Shown here: positions 5,305-7,774 of the stretch, one piece after another
Layout of the letters: the number at the start of each line of letters is the position of its first letter
Numbering within the stretch: the first letter of the stretch is position 1
Assembly: GCA_027064845.1 (NCBI GenBank)
Contig: JAMOPC010000437.1
Location: 1 to 7,774 of the forward strand
Source of the DNA: Desulfurococcales archaeon
Lineage (GTDB): Archaea; Thermoproteota; Thermoprotei_A; Sulfolobales; Desulfurococcaceae
Reading direction: 5' to 3'
DNA length: 7,774 nt
Program-made: the position numbers and the translations under genes
Notes under the pieces: model-generated
What the model was told of the DNA's origin: nothing
Database searches by the model: none
What the model saw: the letters and a program-made list of their open reading frames with translations, nothing else

Positions 5305-7182
5305 ATGAAGACATATAGGGATACCCGAGAAAAGAAGATTGCTTCAATGCTTCTAATCTTATTCGCCTTATCAATGTTTGTTAATACTAATGTAGTAGTA
5401 AATACGCAATCATTAAAAAATATTGAAATACTTAGCTTAGATTTTTCTAACAAAATAGAATCTTTGAAACACTTAGATACTACTACTGAAAACTATGATG
5501 CTGGAAACGATAATACATCCAGAGAATATATTGATACGGTAAATGAATGGTTCGTTTTTGAAGGAAATAACACTGATACAAGTAACGGATTTGATGAACC
5601 TATTACCATAGTTAAAGGATATAATGAAACTAACAGCATTAGCAGTTATGCCATATTTCCTTATAATTATACTGTATCCGTTGACTTCATGATACCTAGT
5701 GATCCAGGATATGGTAATTTCTACATATTATTAAGATACAAGACTACTGAAAATAATTATGAAATAGTGATCGATACTGAGTGGAATAATTTAGTATTTA
5801 ACTATGTAAAGGATGATTCTTGGACTAATATAAAGACTACATGGTTCGGCAGTAGCTTTACCATAGAGAGGGATAAATGGTATAGAGTAGAAGTTAATAT
5901 TACATGGGAATATAATGTTGAACAAGGAAAATACATGAACCACATAATGGCGAGAATTATAGATCTCGCTACTTCTACATCTTTTCAAGACGAGGTATGG
6001 GATGATAACCTATCTCCCGATACCTATAATGGTTTAGCTTTCCTAGGGTTTGATGACGATAAGCAGTTTAAGATCTATATGGATAATCTGCGAATATATA
6101 CTATTATGGAAAAGGTGTTTGAAGAACAAGTTGAGACAGTTATTCCAGGAGACTTAGATATTTTATCAATGTATATTTCAGACGATAATATGATCTATGT
6201 AAAGCTATACCTATACGACAAAATCACAATAGATACAACATATGTTAAGTATTGGAATATTCAGCTAGATTTAGATAAGGATAGTAGAAACACAGAGAAT
6301 AGGTGGGATCCAGAATATTTCCTAATAACATTAATCAATACTGATGGATCTGCTATAGCTAATCTCTTTGATTCAAATGGTAATTGGATAAAATCTCTTC
6401 ATATACTTGGCGGTGGCATAGGCTATAATTACTTGGTAGTTGAAATCAACAAAACAGATCTAATTGGTCTTGGGGATTCCTTCTATGTATATGCAATTAC
6501 ACAGTTAGGGGATACGATAAAAGATGGGTTCCCGAAAGATGATATTGATACAGATTGTGGCGACTATGTTATCTACTATATAAGTATACCAAAACCTACA
6601 TCGACATGGACAATTATTACAGATGAACAAGGAGACGGTAATCCGTCGAGTCTCGATATTTTATCAATAGGGATATCTTATAATAATGAATACTTGTTCT
6701 TTAAGCTTTCAGTAGCAGGCACTATTGCATGGTATGGAGGCGACGATACCGGAATTTATAGAATATTCATTGATGCCGATAATGATCTCTCAACAGGGTA
6801 TAGTATAGGTGAAATAGGTGCCGACTATATGATAGAACACGTCGTTGGATATGTGCCGAAGCTTTGGAAATATATTGGAACAGGTACCGATTGGAAATGG
6901 GAGTTCTTGAAAAGAGAAGATTACTTATATAATCCTGGGAGCTCTAGCCGAGTAATCTATTTAGTTCCAAGAAACGATTTTGATACAGTACCGCTTAGCT
7001 CTAAGGTATTCATAATTGGAGAAACAGTTCAAGGAACCACTATTGTAGATGATACAAAAGCTATACCGGATCCATTACCAGAATCTATTGATATAGTGAT
7101 AATAGGAATAGTTATTGCTCTCATGTATTTGTTCTACGATAATTTTGTTAACAGAAAAAATAACTCTTTCAAACACTTTTGA
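5305..7182 (+). CDS. Secreted, C-terminally membrane-anchored surface protein with LamG-like part and two beta-sandwich repeats
   Basis: I do not recognise a named family for this 625-residue protein. Residues 11-34 (KIASMLLILFALSMF...) form a signal peptide after a basic start, and 595-611 (IDIVIIGIVIALMYLFY) form a C-terminal anchor followed by a short tail with RK, so the bulk lies outside the cell. Residues about 78-270 alternate strands and carry 'YTVSVDFMIPS', 'DKWYRVEVNITWE' and 'MDNLRIYT', resembling LamG/concanavalin-like carbohydrate-binding folds. Two related units follow, about 280-428 and 447-590. Both open with LDILS (284-288, 450-454) and both have an acidic loop, DLDKDSRNT (322-330) and DADNDLSTGY (490-499), that looks calcium-binding. 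At least seven N-x-S/T sites suggest glycosylation. It may bind polysaccharide or belong to the cell envelope; a link to the neighbouring GH130 gene is speculative. No catalytic motif was seen. Confidence 0.8.
   Translation: MKTYRDTREKKIASMLLILFALSMFVNTNVVVNTQSLKNIEILSLDFSNKIESLKHLDTTTENYDAGNDNTSREYIDTVNEWFVFEGNNTDTSNGFDEPITIVKGYNETNSISSYAIFPYNYTVSVDFMIPSDPGYGNFYILLRYKTTENNYEIVIDTEWNNLVFNYVKDDSWTNIKTTWFGSSFTIERDKWYRVEVNITWEYNVEQGKYMNHIMARIIDLATSTSFQDEVWDDNLSPDTYNGLAFLGFDDDKQFKIYMDNLRIYTIMEKVFEEQVETVIPGDLDILSMYISDDNMIYVKLYLYDKITIDTTYVKYWNIQLDLDKDSRNTENRWDPEYFLITLINTDGSAIANLFDSNGNWIKSLHILGGGIGYNYLVVEINKTDLIGLGDSFYVYAITQLGDTIKDGFPKDDIDTDCGDYVIYYISIPKPTSTWTIITDEQGDGNPSSLDILSIGISYNNEYLFFKLSVAGTIAWYGGDDTGIYRIFIDADNDLSTGYSIGEIGADYMIEHVVGYVPKLWKYIGTGTDWKWEFLKREDYLYNPGSSSRVIYLVPRNDFDTVPLSSKVFIIGETVQGTTIVDDTKAIPDPLPESIDIVIIGIVIALMYLFYDNFVNRKNNSFKHF
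6145..6588 (+). repeat. Intragenic repeat unit 1 of the surface protein
   Basis: Residues about 281-428, starting PGDLDILSMYISDDN and containing the acidic loop DLDKDSRNT. It pairs with the unit at 6643-7074: both start with LDILS, share the order of strands, and end with an acid/proline-rich stretch. The 14 bases GATATTTTATCAAT (6157-6170) recur exactly in unit 2. Confidence 0.5.
6643..7074 (+). repeat. Intragenic repeat unit 2 of the surface protein
   Basis: Residues about 447-590, starting PSSLDILSIGISYNN, with DADNDLSTGY and GADYMIEHVVG. The DxDNDxxTGY plus GADYxIE pattern is common in archaeal and bacterial secreted beta-sandwich modules. GATATTTTATCAAT recurs at 6655-6668, a 498-base (166-codon) offset from unit 1. 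Overall divergence is high, so the duplication is old. Confidence 0.5.
7155..7160 (-). terminator. Possible T-run terminator of the HtpX-like gene
   Basis: On the minus strand, TTATTTTTTCTGTT lies about 40 bases past the protease stop codon, inside the 3' end of the converging surface-protein gene. T runs of this kind can terminate archaeal transcripts without a hairpin. Confidence 0.35.
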
Positions 7183-7196
7183 CGTTCAAGAGGTTA

Positions 7197-7774
7197 CTAA
7201 TGTATTTTCTCTATCCCTTTCTCCACTTGGTCAAGAAATCTTAGCCTTTTTGGTATTGGTGGATGGCTCATAAATACCTCTTTAGCAGGATCTATTGGTT
7301 GTTGTTTAAGTGATTCTATGAGATGATCTATGTCTTCGACAACTATTCTTCTTCTGCGATAAGGTATTGGAGAGTAGAATGGATTAGCAATTGCTTCCAT
7401 GAAGGCATATATGAATAGTGTTCTAAGCTTACTATTGTCAATGTAGTGTTTCATTTCATCATTATACTCATAGTATAAATGAAGTTTAGCTAATGCTCTC
7501 TGCATATTCTTAGCCCCACTAACGTATGCTCCATGTGCATCTGCATAGTATTCTCTTAATCTACTGAAAGCTAATACAAGGACTTGAATAACCATGCTGA
7601 GCAATATAGCTATAGCACCAATTAATACAAGGAATAATCCTCCGCCGCCACCTTCTCTTCTCTCACTTAATCTAGACACACCGCCTAGTATACCGGCTCT
7701 GATCAGAATTATTCCGAGATAATAGATTATGCTCGGAAATATACCAAATAATAACATTATCGCGTTGTCTTTAT
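7197..7774 (-). CDS. htpX: HtpX-like M48 membrane metalloprotease, C-terminal part (cut by right edge)
   Basis: HtpX is a zinc-dependent integral membrane protease that degrades damaged membrane proteins on the cytoplasmic side. The reading frame stays open to the window edge (KDNAIMLLFGIFPS...), so the methionine encoded at 7757-7755 is internal and the true start, with the HExxH zinc motif, lies outside. In the part after that methionine, two hydrophobic segments (about 3-24 and 41-64) flank a basic, glycine-rich loop (RR-E-GGGGG, 33-40). SRLREYYADA (65-74) is the M48 motif whose glutamate (E69) is the third zinc ligand. SHPPIPKRLRFL near the C-terminus is the usual closing motif of the family. 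KDNAIML directly after the missing HExxH matches the typical HxxxRD region. All motifs needed in this portion are intact. It converges on the surface-protein gene with 14 bases between stops. Confidence 0.9.
   Translation of the reverse strand, partial: KDNAIMLLFGIFPSIIYYLGIILIRAGILGGVSRLSERREGGGGGLFLVLIGAIAILLSMVIQVLVLAFSRLREYYADAHGAYVSGAKNMQRALAKLHLYYEYNDEMKHYIDNSKLRTLFIYAFMEAIANPFYSPIPYRRRRIVVEDIDHLIESLKQQPIDPAKEVFMSHPPIPKRLRFLDQVEKGIEKIH

Noticed and set aside
5262..5453. Small minus-strand open frame over the start of the surface-protein gene
   Set aside because: It overlaps the signal-peptide region and the A/T-only promoter stretch; its hydrophobic, aromatic end comes from translating that A/T DNA.
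5791..5988. Minus-strand open frame inside the surface-protein gene
   Set aside because: Short, no motif, opposite a continuous well-initiated gene.
7755..7757. ATG taken as the start of the HtpX-like gene
   Set aside because: The frame continues upstream with KDNAI, matching the region just after the HExxH motif, so the methionine is internal.

Overview
The window looks like a piece of an AT-rich crenarchaeal chromosome, most likely from a Desulfurococcales relative such as Staphylothermus. This organism call is an inference. It rests on Shine-Dalgarno sites of the GGTGAT type, AT-rich TATA-like elements close to start codons, N-glycosylation-rich surface proteins with plain membrane anchors, and protein families (PH1107-like GH130, PfkB, FbpB-like permease, HtpX) common in hyperthermophilic archaea. 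No database search was possible.

Left part (1-3049): a complete single-substrate ABC importer of the ferric iron / thiamine / 2-aminoethylphosphonate class, arranged divergently. The first 119 bases carry, on the minus strand, the start of the ATPase gene, which is cut by the window edge just inside the Walker A motif. From a shared AT-rich promoter region, the membrane-anchored solute-binding protein (269-1330) and a fused two-domain permease (1412-3049) are read to the right. A 9-bp perfect hairpin and a T-rich tract lie between binding protein and permease and may set their relative expression.

Middle (3064-5129): a minus-strand two-gene operon encoding a GH130 (PH1107-like) glycoside phosphorylase/hydrolase, followed after 11 bases by a PfkB-family sugar or nucleoside kinase whose ribosome-binding site overlaps the upstream stop codon. 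Together they suggest cleavage of an oligosaccharide and phosphorylation of a product. The operon converges on the permease gene with 14 bases between stops.

Right part (5130-7774): a 175-base divergent promoter region, then a 625-residue secreted, C-terminally anchored surface protein with a LamG-like front part and two related beta-sandwich repeats. It converges, again with 14 bases between stops, on the 3' part of an HtpX-like M48 membrane protease that runs off the right edge.

No tRNA, rRNA, CRISPR array or insertion sequence was seen. The most interesting points are the unrecognised surface protein with duplicated domains, the hairpin inside the importer operon, and a similar promoter-proximal block upstream of both the binding-protein gene and the GH130 gene, which might link transport and sugar metabolism under one regulator.
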